Shown here: positions 37,996 through 47,300 of the stretch, piece by piece
Layout of the letters: every line of letters starts with the position of its first letter
Numbering within the stretch: position 1 is the first letter of the stretch
Made by a program: the position numbers and the translations under genes
Source of the DNA: Caprella mutica
Taxonomy: Eukaryota > Arthropoda > Malacostraca > Amphipoda > Caprellidae
Reading direction: 5' to 3'
DNA: 64,000 bases
NCBI GenBank assembly: GCA_947561585.1
Contig: CANNZV010000861.1
Location: forward strand, 144,252 to 208,251
Notes under the pieces: model-generated
Told to the model about the DNA's origin: nothing
What the model saw: the letters and a program-made list of their open reading frames with translations, nothing else
Databases searched by the model: none

Positions 37996-39192
37996 ATGAA
38001 ACAGATAATCACCCTACTTTTGCTTTCTTTTGCTTGTGTACCTGCTCTATTTGCAGCAGAAAACCTAGCAACGATTAGTATTCCTTTTTATTCCGAAAGG
38101 GCGCAAATTCGCTATACTCCTCAATTATTAACTACTCAAAAAGTGCGATTGGGCTACGCAGACAGAAGCAATGGTAAGCAAGAAGCACAAAGCTACTATG
38201 AGCAATTAGAAGGTTGGGATGATGGTATTTTAATACAAGATTTAAAGAAATATAAAGCTAAATATGCGCTCAATGATTGGTTTTATTTTGAGTTATTAAA
38301 CAAAACGATTGACCAAATAGCTGCTGATAAAACCAGACATCATCAAACGCTTTTGAAATGGTATTTGCTGAACAAATCGGGCTATGACTGTCGCATTACC
38401 TATTGGGAACGTTCTACTTTTTTGAATATTTATACAGAGGATGAACTTTATGATGTGCCGATTTTGACGGAAGGTATGCGCAATTACGCTAATTTGAGTA
38501 GTTGGCTAGCCGGAAAAGCAATGCAACGTTCTTTATATATGCTGGACTATGCGCCTAATCCTCGTGGCAAATCCTTTTCCTTTGCGCTAGAAAATCTGCC
38601 AATTTTAAAAGCAGAAGTAAAGCCCCGAATGGTGCAGTTTCAGGCGAATGGACAGCGATATGTTGTGGATTTTGTATTTGACCAAACAGCGGTTAATATC
38701 ATGAAAAATTACCCAACTCAAGCCGAAGGTCGTTATTTGACTATCCCTTTTTCGGCAACGGCAAGCCAGTCTTTATTGCCAAAATTAGAAAAAATAATTG
38801 CTAATAAATCCAAAAAGGAAGCACTCGAAATTTTGGTGTCCTTCACTCGCTCGGCATTTAATTATAAAAAAGATGAAGATTATTTCGGAAGAAGTCGTCC
38901 GATGGCAGCAGAAGAGGTTTTTCATTATCCATATTCCGACTGTGAAGACCGTTGTGCCTTGTTTTATCGCATTACGAAGTCATTACTCGACGAACCGATG
39001 ATAGTCATGGCTTATGATGACCATGTGACTGTAGCAGTTGCTGCTTCAAGCTTAGAAGGGGAGGTGTTTAATTATGGAAATAAAAAATATGTTGTTTGTG
39101 ACCCGACAGGGCCGTCCAATTCTTCAGAGATTGGATATTTTCCGAAGGGTTATAAAAAACGTTCATTTGAAGTGATTGCACGGCATAAATAA
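37996..39192 (+). CDS. Secreted transglutaminase-like protein
   Basis: This 398-residue protein starts with a signal peptide (TLLLLSFACVPALFA). The C-terminal third has a transglutaminase/cysteine-protease-like core: SDCEDRCALF with Cys316, then YDDHVTVAV with His343, then YVVCDPTGP with Asp369. These fit a Cys-His-Asp triad. The N-terminal 280 residues are not recognised and contain LYDVPILTEG and a helical LSSWLAGKAMQ stretch. The family includes peptide-bond hydrolases as well as cross-linkers, so the reaction is open; the triad spacing is the main evidence. It is a single gene, predicted to be periplasmic or exported. Confidence 0.8.
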   Translation: MKQIITLLLLSFACVPALFAAENLATISIPFYSERAQIRYTPQLLTTQKVRLGYADRSNGKQEAQSYYEQLEGWDDGILIQDLKKYKAKYALNDWFYFELLNKTIDQIAADKTRHHQTLLKWYLLNKSGYDCRITYWERSTFLNIYTEDELYDVPILTEGMRNYANLSSWLAGKAMQRSLYMLDYAPNPRGKSFSFALENLPILKAEVKPRMVQFQANGQRYVVDFVFDQTAVNIMKNYPTQAEGRYLTIPFSATASQSLLPKLEKIIANKSKKEALEILVSFTRSAFNYKKDEDYFGRSRPMAAEEVFHYPYSDCEDRCALFYRITKSLLDEPMIVMAYDDHVTVAVAASSLEGEVFNYGNKKYVVCDPTGPSNSSEIGYFPKGYKKRSFEVIARHK

Positions 39193-39790
39193 GAACAATA
39201 TTGTTGTTGAAATATTAGGTTTAAAGATTTACTTAGAATGTATTGTAAGTTTTAATGAGTTGATAATCAGTTGCTTAGGTTTTTAAGTGAGTGTTTTTCT
39301 TCGATTTTATAGAGCGGGGAGAATAATTGATTTTAATACCAAACGCATAATATATTGCTTCTCAAGCCTATAAACTTTAAAGATGCTCTTGAGATACGGT
39401 AGCATGTAAACTAAAGTGGCGTGTTTTTTGAGAACCGCTAAAGAGTAAGAAAGTATGTTGCATAGCCGAATTAGTTTATTACATTTGCGCGAAATTATGC
39501 AAAACGAATGCTTTTTGCATCCTTCGTTTATATAGGCTAAATACTTTTTTGGAGTAGATGAACTTTTTATTAGTATTTTCAATTATTATGCTTATATAGA
39601 CAAAATATGGACGAGTAAAGAAACTTTATTGCTGCTTTTTCGTCCATTAAATATAGTTGCTTTGGTTTTTCGATGCTAAATAAAATAAGATAACTCGTTG
39701 ATTATCAACGATTTAAATTATTTTGCGCTAAGAAATAACAACTTAACTATGATTGAAACAGAATTTTAAACACTAAACAGATTAAGTGTT
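39193..39790. other. Intergenic gap, nothing firm
   Basis: The only signal is a hairpin CGTTGAT/ATCAACG at 39696-39710. A 91-codon minus-strand open frame at 39307-39582 has no signal, domain or promoter I can support. No gene is called. Confidence 0.4.
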
Positions 39791-40012
39791 ATGTATTGGA
39801 CATTGGAATTGGCTTACCATCTAGAAGATGCGCCTTGGCCGGCTACACGTGACGAATTGATTGATTATGCAATTCGCTCAGGCTCTCCTCTGGAGGTTAT
39901 TGAAAACCTTCAAGGAATGGAAGATGAAGGTGAAACTTACGAAGCTATGGATGATATCTGGCCGGATTTCCCTCGTAAAGATGACTTCCTTTTTAATGAG
40001 GATGAGTATTAA
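39791..40012 (+). CDS. DUF2795-family small acidic protein
   Basis: This 73-residue acidic protein (AYHLEDAPWPATRDELIDYA at the start, then GSPLEVIENLQ) matches the short DUF2795 proteins common and highly conserved in Bacteroidota. Their function is not established. It ends in a run of Asp/Glu (LFNEDEY). It is cytoplasmic with no signal or membrane segment. A terminator follows 80 bp downstream (40092-40131). Confidence 0.88.
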   Translation: MYWTLELAYHLEDAPWPATRDELIDYAIRSGSPLEVIENLQGMEDEGETYEAMDDIWPDFPRKDDFLFNEDEY

Positions 40013-40091
40013 TCAAAAAAAATGTAGAACGTCTTTCTTAGATGCTTCTTCTACCTTCTTTATTCTGTAAATGAATAGCGAAGAAATGAAT

Positions 40092-40131
40092 AAAAAAAGG
40101 TTTGATGAACGGTCGTTCATTAAGCCTTTTT
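40092..40131. terminator. Terminator after the DUF2795 gene
   Basis: AAAAAAAGG...ATGAAC and GTTCAT...CCTTTTT form an imperfect stem around GGTC, with runs that allow termination on both strands. Confidence 0.8.
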
Positions 40132-40137
40132 GCTTTT

Positions 40138-40299
40138 AAGTAGTACACGTTAATTATTTCGGAAAATTTGAGGACAAGATTTTTTCGTATATTTTCTTTA
40201 AAAAATCAGTGCATAGCCCTAGCTACGGACTTATTTTTTGGAGGAAATAGGCGGAAAAAGATGTTTTCAAATTACCGAAATAATTGAGGTGTACTACTT
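40138..40299 (-). mobile_element. Palindromic element, family B copy 2
   Basis: This is nearly identical in reverse complement to the element at 25045-25207. The ends AAGTAGTACACGTTAATTAT and ATAATTGAGGTGTACTACTT are complementary. The core AGTGCATAGCCCTAGCTACGG is flanked by A- and T-runs. Its right end directly adjoins the promoter of the small unit at 40317. Confidence 0.82.
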
Positions 40300-40316
40300 A
40301 TGTTATTTTTTTATTA

Positions 40317-40324
40317 TATCTTTG
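40317..40324 (+). promoter_or_regulatory. Bacteroidota-type promoter, -7 element
   Basis: TATCTTTG matches TAnnTTTG. Transcription would begin near 40331, at the edge of the compact unit ending at the 40500-40533 terminator. The -33 region is poor (TTATG about 15 bp upstream). Confidence 0.5.
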
Positions 40325-40342
40325 TAGCATTCTATTATAAAA

Positions 40343-40432
40343 ATGCACTATTTAGTCATACCTAATTGTATTACAATAAACATTTTAGCACTTCTCTACT
40401 TTTCTATTTATGCAGTTTTATTGCATAAATAA
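40343..40432 (+). CDS. Candidate hydrophobic mini-protein (29 residues)
   Basis: The ATG lies about 12 nt after the predicted transcription start and opens a 29-codon frame. The middle is one continuous hydrophobic stretch (ITINILALLYFSIYAVLL) followed by HK and a stop, so it would be a single-pass membrane peptide. The stop sits inside a hairpin. Random AT-rich sequence easily yields hydrophobic codons, so the frame may be meaningless; the tight fit between promoter and terminator is the only support. I do not assign a function. Confidence 0.25.
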   Translation: MHYLVIPNCITINILALLYFSIYAVLLHK

Positions 40433-40499
40433 CTTGCAATTTATGATTGAGGCTTCTTTCATTAAAAGAAACTCAAATTTTTTTTCATATCAAAGTTTG

Positions 40500-40533
40500 G
40501 TCTCGACGAACACTTGTCCGTCGGGACTTTTTT
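40500..40533 (+). terminator. Strong rho-independent terminator
   Basis: GTCTCGACG.AC and GT.CGTCGGGAC form a long stem around ACTT, followed by six Ts. It ends the small unit that begins near 40331. Confidence 0.85.
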
Positions 40534-41154
40534 GTTTGTAAGTAATTGATTAATAGTACTTTATGTATTTAGTAAGGTGTTTGGATTTGGTCATTTTTTT
40601 TGTGGGTTATGATTTTTTATAAGAGCAGTTGCTAAATGTTTTATAAAAAAAAGTAATTTTCAGATAGGGGATGCAGCGAATTTGATGTGTCTTTAATCAT
40701 GTAAGTAAGCAAGTAATTATTCAAAGGAATAAATTTGCTGAATGACACACTTCGTAATTTTTATCTTTTTAAGAAAACGTTAAAACTTAGAAAATAAGTG
40801 TTACGAAATTGGCGTTCAAGAAATATATCTTCAAAGAGATTTTTTCTCTAAAAAGATATTGAAAGACTGTTACTATTTTGAGTGTTGGCGTTATGTAAAT
40901 GAAAATAAAATACTTAGCGACCCAACTATTTTGAAAAAACAACCGTCTATAAAAGTAAGTAACGACGAAAGAATAAGTCAGTCATTTCGACAGTGAAAAA
41001 TGAGGGAAATTTGTCCTGTCCAAATGACGGAGTTATTTTTTCGTCGTTACTAAGTAAGAAATCACCCGGTAATTTGAAAACAACATCTTTATCCGAAAAC
41101 TGAAAACAACCCCTTTTTAGAAACCATTTTTAATCAACCTTCAACACCGACAAA
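40534..41154. other. Intergenic gap with a palindromic element
   Basis: No gene is seen. The only structured stretch is the palindromic element at 40958-41051. The remainder is AT-rich without recognised signals. Confidence 0.45.
40958..41051 (+). repeat. Short palindromic element (94 bp)
   Basis: Inverted ends AGTAACGACGAAA.AATAA and TTATTTTTTCGTCGTTACT bound an inner pair GTCATTT/AAATGAC. The style matches the MITE-like elements elsewhere in the window, but no second copy is present here. Confidence 0.65.
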
Positions 41155-41364
41155 ATGAAAACTTCAAAATCAGTTCAGCAATTATTCGCGTTAGCAACTT
41201 TCGCGATTTTGACTACATTTTTCGCTTCTTGTACTGCAGGCTATGGTTGTCCAAACCAGATTGATAACAATGCTTGTGCATTAGAAAAACAAGAAGTAAA
41301 AGCGACACCCGACGTACCGACCACAGTGTTTACGGCGAAGAGCCGCACTGCAATTACACGTTAA
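41155..41364 (+). CDS. Small lipoprotein with GYGCP motif
   Basis: This 69-residue protein has a lipoprotein-type signal: hydrophobic LFALATFAILTTFFASC with the lipid-attachment cysteine at residue 26. The lipobox is slightly unusual (FASC). The mature part is about 44 residues and begins CTAGYGCPNQ, a pattern I recognise from small Bacteroidota lipoproteins of unknown function. It should be anchored in the inner or outer membrane. The outer-membrane barrel gene at 41639 is downstream on the same strand after 274 bp, so a shared role is possible but not shown. Confidence 0.78.
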   Translation: MKTSKSVQQLFALATFAILTTFFASCTAGYGCPNQIDNNACALEKQEVKATPDVPTTVFTAKSRTAITR

Positions 41365-41408
41365 TTTTGATATTAAGTAGCTGATATTCAATGTCTTAAC
41401 TTCGCTTA

Positions 41409-41541
41409 GGGCTGTCTGTTTATTCGCTACATTCACCTGACTTTTCGCATGAATGAACTAGCATTCAGCTAGCACGTTTATGGTCTTTGGCGCAATGGAA
41501 ATAGCTTTTGCACGGCTGTTTCCACTGCCCGATGACAGCCC
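41409..41541. repeat. Inverted repeat of about 130 bp
   Basis: GGGCTGTC (41409-41416) and GACAGCCC (41534-41541) bound a stretch with an inner TGAATG/CATTCA hairpin. It lies between the lipoprotein and barrel genes. Possibly another palindromic element; no other copy is seen in the window. Confidence 0.4.
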
Positions 41542-41638
41542 AAAGTGACTTAAAAAAAAACGACTGTTTTAAACCATTAACACCATTTAATACCATTAAT
41601 TTTCCATCATCCGTAATAACTTAAAAAATATCACCGTT

Positions 41639-42256
41639 ATGAAAAACTTCCTCATCACATTCTGTACCCTAGTATTTGCTTTAACTTTTAGTGTTCAAAC
41701 GAATGCACAATCAAAAGAGGCAACTCGTGTTTTCAAAAAAGGACAAGCTGACTTGAACATCGGTCTTGGTGTTATTCCAACCTATTTCCTAGACAAAGGT
41801 ACAACTGTTTTTATCCCAGTTATGGTGAGCGCAGATTTCATGGTTGGCAAAACGTTCAGTGTAGGTGCATTTTCTAGCTACTCTGTTTCTGACGGACAAG
41901 AGCGCACTTACCCCACTAATCCCAAAGGCGACCCACACTCAGAAGGCATCATAGGGCAGTGGAGAAATACATACTCTGAAATCGGTGTACGTGGTGCATT
42001 TCACTATATCCAACGCGACAATTTCGACGTATATGGCGGTATAAGTGTAGCTTATACTAATATCAAAATAGAAAGTTTGAAAGAAGGAACAGAAGAATTA
42101 GAAGGTCATTTAGGCATCAAGCCAGTCAATAATAAAGTAGTGCCTTCTGCTTTCATCGGTGCAAAATATGCATTAACGCCACGAATTAGTGCATTTTCTG
42201 AAGTAGGCTTCAGCAGTTCTTTATTGAAAGTTGGTGTGAGCATGCGTTTCTTATAA
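41639..42256 (+). CDS. Outer membrane beta-barrel protein
   Basis: This 205-residue protein has a signal peptide ending NAQ (about residue 24). The mature part has alternating polar and hydrophobic strands of the small beta-barrel type (ADLNIGLGVIPTYF, IGVRGAFHYI, FDVYGGISVAYTNI, ISAFSEVGFSSSLLKVGVSMRF). It ends in the strand VGVSMRFL, close to the aromatic-terminated last strand that BAM recognises. Size fits an eight-stranded barrel. The function is unknown; no enzyme motif is seen. Confidence 0.82.
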   Translation: MKNFLITFCTLVFALTFSVQTNAQSKEATRVFKKGQADLNIGLGVIPTYFLDKGTTVFIPVMVSADFMVGKTFSVGAFSSYSVSDGQERTYPTNPKGDPHSEGIIGQWRNTYSEIGVRGAFHYIQRDNFDVYGGISVAYTNIKIESLKEGTEELEGHLGIKPVNNKVVPSAFIGAKYALTPRISAFSEVGFSSSLLKVGVSMRFL

Positions 42257-42385
42257 AAAGCTATCCCCTTGGCTTGATGATTGAACTATTTTGATTGTTG
42301 AGTTATTGGAGTCAGCAACTCTCGATTTAAGTAGAAAAGTGGTGTGTTGCCAGTCATTAATAATAATAAATGTGTCCGACTACTT

Positions 42386-42556
42386 AGGAACGATGAGTGT
42401 ACTCCGAAATATAAAATTAAACAGAATTAACGGGCTTGTATAGGATTAATTCATTTGTAAAGTACTGATTATTAGCGTATTAAAAAAAATATAAAATCCA
42501 GTGTAATCCGGTTAATCCGGTCTAAATGACTTTTCGGAGTACACTCATCGTTCCTT
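42386..42556 (+). mobile_element. Palindromic element, family E copy 2
   Basis: Inverted ends AGGAACGATGAGTGTACTCC and the complement GGAGTACACTCATCGTTCCT are perfect. The interior is closely similar to copy 1 at 25250. It is joined directly to a family C fragment on its left. Confidence 0.8.
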
Positions 42557-42578
42557 ACCAATTCTTGGTATTTTTAAA

Positions 42579-42616
42579 ATTGCCGAATGCTTGTAAAAGT
42601 GTTCGGCAATTTTTAT
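42579..42616 (+). terminator. Terminator-like hairpin
   Basis: AATTGCCGAA and TTCGGCAATT form a 10-bp stem followed by TTTTATA. It lies 320 bp after the barrel gene, with elements in between, and may be the displaced terminator of that gene. Confidence 0.6.
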
Positions 42617-42658
42617 AAATCAATATTACCAAATTTTACTATGTCTATCTAATTTGAA

Positions 42659-42791
42659 CAGCGATTCTCGGCTTAAGTAAAGGTCGAATGGTGTTAGCAT
42701 TTTTTTACGATAAAGTAGGAAGTATATGAATATCCGTTTTTAAAGTTCATGACTGCTAACACCACTTTTCTACTTAAACCGAGAATTGCTG
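42659..42791 (-). mobile_element. Palindromic MITE-like element, family A copy 2
   Basis: This 133-bp element starts CAGCGATTCTCGGCTTAAG and ends with the complement of CAGCAATTCTCGG. It is flanked by a perfect 9-bp direct repeat, TAATTTGAA (42650-42658 and 42792-42800). Its interior is in the opposite orientation to copy 1. Confidence 0.88.
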
Positions 42792-42959
42792 TAATTTGAA
42801 AGCTCCAAAAATAAAATTTATGCACGTTACAAAAAACGCTGCAACCTGTATTTTTAATAGCCTTATGTGTTTATAACTAATTGATTTACAGTGAGTTAAT
42901 TGAAGAATAGTTGTTTAGTTTAAATGCCGAAGTGTAAAAAACACACTAATTCCGCTCTA

Positions 42960-42967
42960 TATATTTG
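42960..42967 (+). promoter_or_regulatory. Bacteroidota-type promoter, -7 element
   Basis: TATATTTG is a perfect TAnnTTTG match, 128 bp upstream of the NrtR/AraR-like gene at 43095. The -33 region is unclear. Confidence 0.5.
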
Positions 42968-43094
42968 TTTACTCGCGCAAAAAGTTATAATTTTTGGCCA
43001 TTCAAGCTCAAGCAAATGCTAAATGCTGATTAGGAAATACCCACTTTTTTTGAAAGACAGTTAAACGCAAAATAAATTTATACAAATAAAAAAC

Positions 43095-43814
43095 ATGTCT
43101 GAAAATACCTTTTTTAAATCCGCTTTTTCGGTTGATAATGTCATCTTTGGTTTTGACGACAGCGATTTGAAAGTGCTATTAGTAAAACGGGGCGAAGCAC
43201 CATTTAAAGACCATTGGGCACTGCCCGGAGATTTGGTACATCCAACTGAAAACTTGCAAGATTCTGCGGCTCGCGTACTCCGCGAATTGACGGGTATTAC
43301 GGATGTTTATTTGGAGCAAGTTCATACCTTTGGTGATGTGGATAGACACCCGCTTGGGCGCGTGATTACCATCGCTTATTACAGTTTGGTGACGGTCGCC
43401 AATTTTCAGGTAGTTCCTTCCTCTTGGGCCGAAACGGCGCAGTGGCATTCGGTTAATAAAGTAAAAAATTTAGGTTTTGATCACGACGAAATCTTACAGG
43501 CTTGTGTGACGCGCTTGCAACAACAGGTACGTACTCGTCCGGTTGGTTTTGAGTTATTACCGCGTCGGTTTACGTTGACGGAATTGCAGCATCTATATGA
43601 AGCGGTATTGGGGACAGAATTAGATAAGCGTAATTTCCGTAAGAAAATATTGTCCATGAATTTGCTCATTGACCTCAATGAAACACAAGAAGGCGTAGCA
43701 CATCGACCTGCTAAATTGTATGAATTCGACCAGAAAAAATACGAACAATTTAAGTCAGAAGGCTTTAATTTTGAATTGAAAGAAAGCCGGAAAAAGATGG
43801 TGCATAATCATTAA
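43095..43814 (+). CDS. Nudix-related transcriptional regulator (NrtR/AraR-like)
   Basis: This 239-residue protein has an N-terminal Nudix fold (about 8-150) and a C-terminal winged-helix domain (about 150-225; LPRRFTLTELQHLYEAVLG, then KRNFRKKI). The Nudix box is degenerate: in GDLVHPTENLQDSAARVL followed by RELTG, two of the catalytic glutamates are replaced by Val and Leu. That pattern fits NrtR-family repressors, which sense ADP-ribose-like or sugar ligands rather than hydrolyse them. In Bacteroides a relative (AraR) controls arabinose use. No NAD or sugar operon is adjacent; pyruvate carboxylase follows 490 bp downstream with its own promoter. The regulon cannot be read from this window. 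Confidence 0.85.
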   Translation: MSENTFFKSAFSVDNVIFGFDDSDLKVLLVKRGEAPFKDHWALPGDLVHPTENLQDSAARVLRELTGITDVYLEQVHTFGDVDRHPLGRVITIAYYSLVTVANFQVVPSSWAETAQWHSVNKVKNLGFDHDEILQACVTRLQQQVRTRPVGFELLPRRFTLTELQHLYEAVLGTELDKRNFRKKILSMNLLIDLNETQEGVAHRPAKLYEFDQKKYEQFKSEGFNFELKESRKKMVHNH

Positions 43815-43832
43815 TTCTTTTGTAAGATAATT

Positions 43833-43861
43833 AGTAAAGCGTTGATTATCAATGCTTTACT
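43833..43861. terminator. Hairpin after the regulator gene
   Basis: AGTAAAGC.TTGAT and ATCAA.GCTTTACT pair almost perfectly over 13 bp, 19 bp after the stop codon of the NrtR-like gene. There is no long T-run, so terminator function is only likely. Confidence 0.5.
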
Positions 43862-44134
43862 AATTGCAAGCCAACTGTTTCAATAGCTTTAAATTTAAAA
43901 ATCTCGCCTTTTATCTCCATGATTGTATTTGTTTTCGTCAAAATAAAAGACTCTTCTATTTTTTCCTCTTAAAAATAATTCATCAATAGCTTCACGTAAT
44001 TATTCTAAACTATATATTTTAAGTTTTAGCATGTGATGTATTTTGAGCATATTTATTGGTTTTAAGTGAAATAGCCTTCGTAAAAAACAAAAAACGCTCC
44101 TCTAAAAAAATCCTTTCACTCCGCTATCTTATAG

Positions 44135-44142
44135 TATATTTG
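44135..44142 (+). promoter_or_regulatory. Bacteroidota-type promoter for pyruvate carboxylase
   Basis: TATATTTG matches TAnnTTTG exactly. It lies 163 bp upstream of the start codon, leaving a long 5' leader. Confidence 0.55.
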
Positions 44143-44304
44143 GCGCAATGTCTGCAAAGACTATAATTAAAACATATTTAGCAAAAGCTAACAAATGAAT
44201 TGCTAATACGTTAAACACAAACTATTTAGTCTAAACCATGGTGTCCCGTAAACCGTCAATTCTAACATGCAGGGAATTTACCGTTCACCATTTACCACCA
44301 CTTT

Positions 44305-47300
44305 ATGTCAAAAAAGCAAAGCACACGTCCAATACAACGCATTATGGTCGCCAATCGGGGCGAGATAGCCATCCGTATATTCCGGGCCGCTTCCGAAATG
44401 AATATGCGCACCGTTGCGATTTATACTTATGAAGACCGTTATTCTTTGCACCGCTTGAAGGCTGATGAAGCCTATCAAATTGGAGCAAATGACGAGCCAT
44501 TAAAGCCGTATTTAGATATCGAAAAAATCATTCAACTAGCTAAAGAAAATGCTATTGATGCGATACATCCGGGCTATGGTTTTTTATCAGAAAATGAAGC
44601 ATTTGCAGAAGCTTGTATTGCCGCAGGTATTATTTGGGTGGGACCTACACCAAAAAGTATGCGGGCTTTGGGCGATAAAATTGCAGCAAAAAAAGCAGCG
44701 CTTGCAGCTAATGTGCCGATTGTTCCAGCAAGTAAAGGCGCGATTAAAAGCATTAAAGAACTCAAAACTACCGCTAAAAAAATTGGCTATCCGGTCATGC
44801 TAAAAGCAGCTACAGGCGGTGGCGGACGCGGTATGCGTATCGCACGCACCGAAAAAGAAGTAGAGTTAGCATTTAGTGAAGCTTCCGGAGAAGCCAAAAC
44901 GGCTTTCGGAAACGCGGCGGTTTTTGTAGAAAAATATATCGAAGACCCAAAGCACTTAGAAGTGCAAATATTGGCGGATAATTACGGTAATATGGTGCAT
45001 CTTTTTGAACGTGACTGTTCGGTGCAACGTCGTTTTCAGAAGGTAGTAGAAATTGCGCCGGCTATTTCTTTACAGCAAAAAACAAAAGATAATTTATACA
45101 AATATGCGGTCGCTATTTGCCAGCAAGTCGGCTACCAAAATGCCGGCACGGTTGAGTTTTTAGTCGATGCAGAGGAGAATATTTACTTCATTGAGGTCAA
45201 TACTCGGATACAAGTTGAGCATACGATTACGGAGGTTGTGACAGGGATAGACATCGTAAAACGGCAAATTTTGATTGCTTCGGGCTTAGCTTTAGATGAC
45301 CCTAAAATTGGCTTGGCAAATCAATCCTATGTCACCATGCGTGGCGTCGCTATTCAGTGTCGAATTACCACCGAAGACCCTTCAAAAAACTTCAAACCGG
45401 ATTACGGCCGCTTAGTGGCTTACCGGAGTGCAAGTGGTTTTGGTATTCGTTTGGACGCGGGTAGTGCTTATGCAGGCGCGACGATTTCCCCGTTTTTTGA
45501 TAGTATGTTGGTGAAAGTAACGGCTTGGGGTATGACTTTTGACGATGCAGCCAATCGTTTGCACCGTGCTTTGCGGGAGTTTAGAATACGTGGTGTGAAG
45601 TCGAATATTGGCTTTTTGTTGAAACTTTTGAATGATAAAACCTTCCGTTCGGGCGATATTACCGTCAATTATTTAGGGCGACATGAGGAGCTGATGATAC
45701 CTCCAAAATGGCGCGACCGCAGTACGAAATTGTTGAATTATTTGGGGGAAGTAATCACCAATGGGCATCCTGATATTGACCCTAAAAAAATAAAGCCAGA
45801 GCTCGTATTTAAACCTGCTTTTGTGCCAAAAAGTGAGCATATAAAAGGCTTTCCGAAAGGAACAAAACAGAAATTAGATAAACTTGGGCCAGATAAATTC
45901 GCCCAATGGGTGCGCAAACAAAAGCCCGTTTTATATACCGACACGACTTTCCGCGACGCGCATCAATCGCTATTGGCGACCCGTGTACGTACGCACGACT
46001 TAGTGGCAGTTGCCGAAAGTTTTGCGAAGCATCACGGCGCAGATTTATTCTCCATGGAAGTTTGGGGCGGCGCGACTTTTGATGTTGCAATGCGCTTTTT
46101 GAAAGAAGACCCATGGCGTCGTTTGCAACGCATTCGCGAAGCCGTGCCCAATACGCTTTTACAAATGCTTTTACGCGGCTCAAATGCCGTGGGTTACAAA
46201 GCTTATCCCGATAATTTAATCGAAGCATTTATTGAAGAAAGTGCTGATTCTGGCATTGACGTCTTCCGTATTTTTGATTCTTTGAATTGGATGGAAGCTA
46301 TGAAAACAAGCATTCGTGCAGTACGAGAACGCACAAATAGTTTGGCGGAAGTGTGCTTGTGTTATACGGGCGATGTTTTACAAAAAGGAAAAAACAAATA
46401 CGATATTAATTATTACCTCGACCTTGCCAAGCAAGCGGAGGACGAAGGCGCGCACCTTATCGCCATCAAAGATATGGCGGGTTTATTGAAGCCACGCGCT
46501 GCCGAATATTTGATAAAAGAGCTGCGTAAATCAGTGGATTTGCCGATACATTTGCACACGCATGATACCTCTTCTGTCCAAACAGCGACTTATTTAAAAG
46601 CCGTTGACGCAGGCGTAGATATTATTGATTGTGCTTTGAGTTCGGTATCGGGTTTAACTTCTCAACCAAGCTTAAACTCTGTGGCTGCGATGTTAGAAGG
46701 GCATGCCCGCGAGCGTGAAATGGATTTGCGTTCGCTTAATCAATTCTCGAATTATTGGGAAACGGTGCGCCAATATTACTATCCATTTGAGACCGAACTC
46801 AAAGCGGGAACAGCGGAGATTTACGACCACGAAATTCCGGGTGGACAATACTCTAACCTAAAGCCACAAGCACGCGGTTTGGGTCTGGAAGACCAATTTG
46901 AAACCATCAAAGAAAACTATAAAGCGGTCAATAAAATGCTAGGTGGCATGGTCAAAGTGACCCCTTCGTCCAAAGTAGTAGGCGATATGGCGATGTTTAT
47001 GACGGCAAATAACTTAACTGCCGAAGACATCAAAACCAAAGGAGATACCCTTGCTTTTCCTGATTCAATGATTTCATTGATGAAAGGTGAACTTGGGCAA
47101 CGGACTGAAGGTTGGCCGAAGAAATTGCAGAAAATGGTTTTGAAAAATGAGAAACCATTTACCGACCGTCCGAATGCGCATTTAGAGCCGATAGATTTTG
47201 TGGCAGAAATGGCTTTATTCAAAAAAGAATTTCCAGAAAGTAAGCGCGATACCGACTTTTTGAGTTATAAATTATACCCAAAAGTCTTCCGCAATTTTTA

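Larger units (their letters stand above)
40331..40533 (+). ncRNA. Candidate small transcript of about 200 nt
   Basis: The unit is bounded by a TAnnTTTG promoter and a strong terminator, with no annotated gene downstream for 620 bp. Internal hairpins are visible: TATTTATGCA/TGCATAAATA (40405-40431), GAG.CTTCTTT/AAGAA.CTC (about 40449-40473) and ATTGT/ACAAT. It could be a regulatory RNA, an mRNA for the 29-codon frame at 40343, or both. I do not recognise a known RNA family. Confidence 0.4.
42257..43094. other. Element-rich intergenic gap
   Basis: In order: a half copy of family A (about 42310-42358), the right end of a family C element (about 42361-42385), family E copy 2 (42386-42556), a terminator-like hairpin (42579-42616), family A copy 2 with target duplication (42650-42800) and the promoter of the next gene (42960-42967). 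No gene is seen. Confidence 0.7.
43815..44304. other. Intergenic gap before pyruvate carboxylase
   Basis: Contains the hairpin at 43833-43861, the promoter-like TATATTTG at 44135-44142 and a leader of about 160 nt. No gene is seen; an open frame at 44238-44432 overlaps the start of the carboxylase and is not credible. Confidence 0.5.

Noticed and set aside
39307..39582. 91-codon minus-strand frame
   Set aside because: No promoter, signal peptide or recognisable domain; composition looks like random AT-rich DNA.
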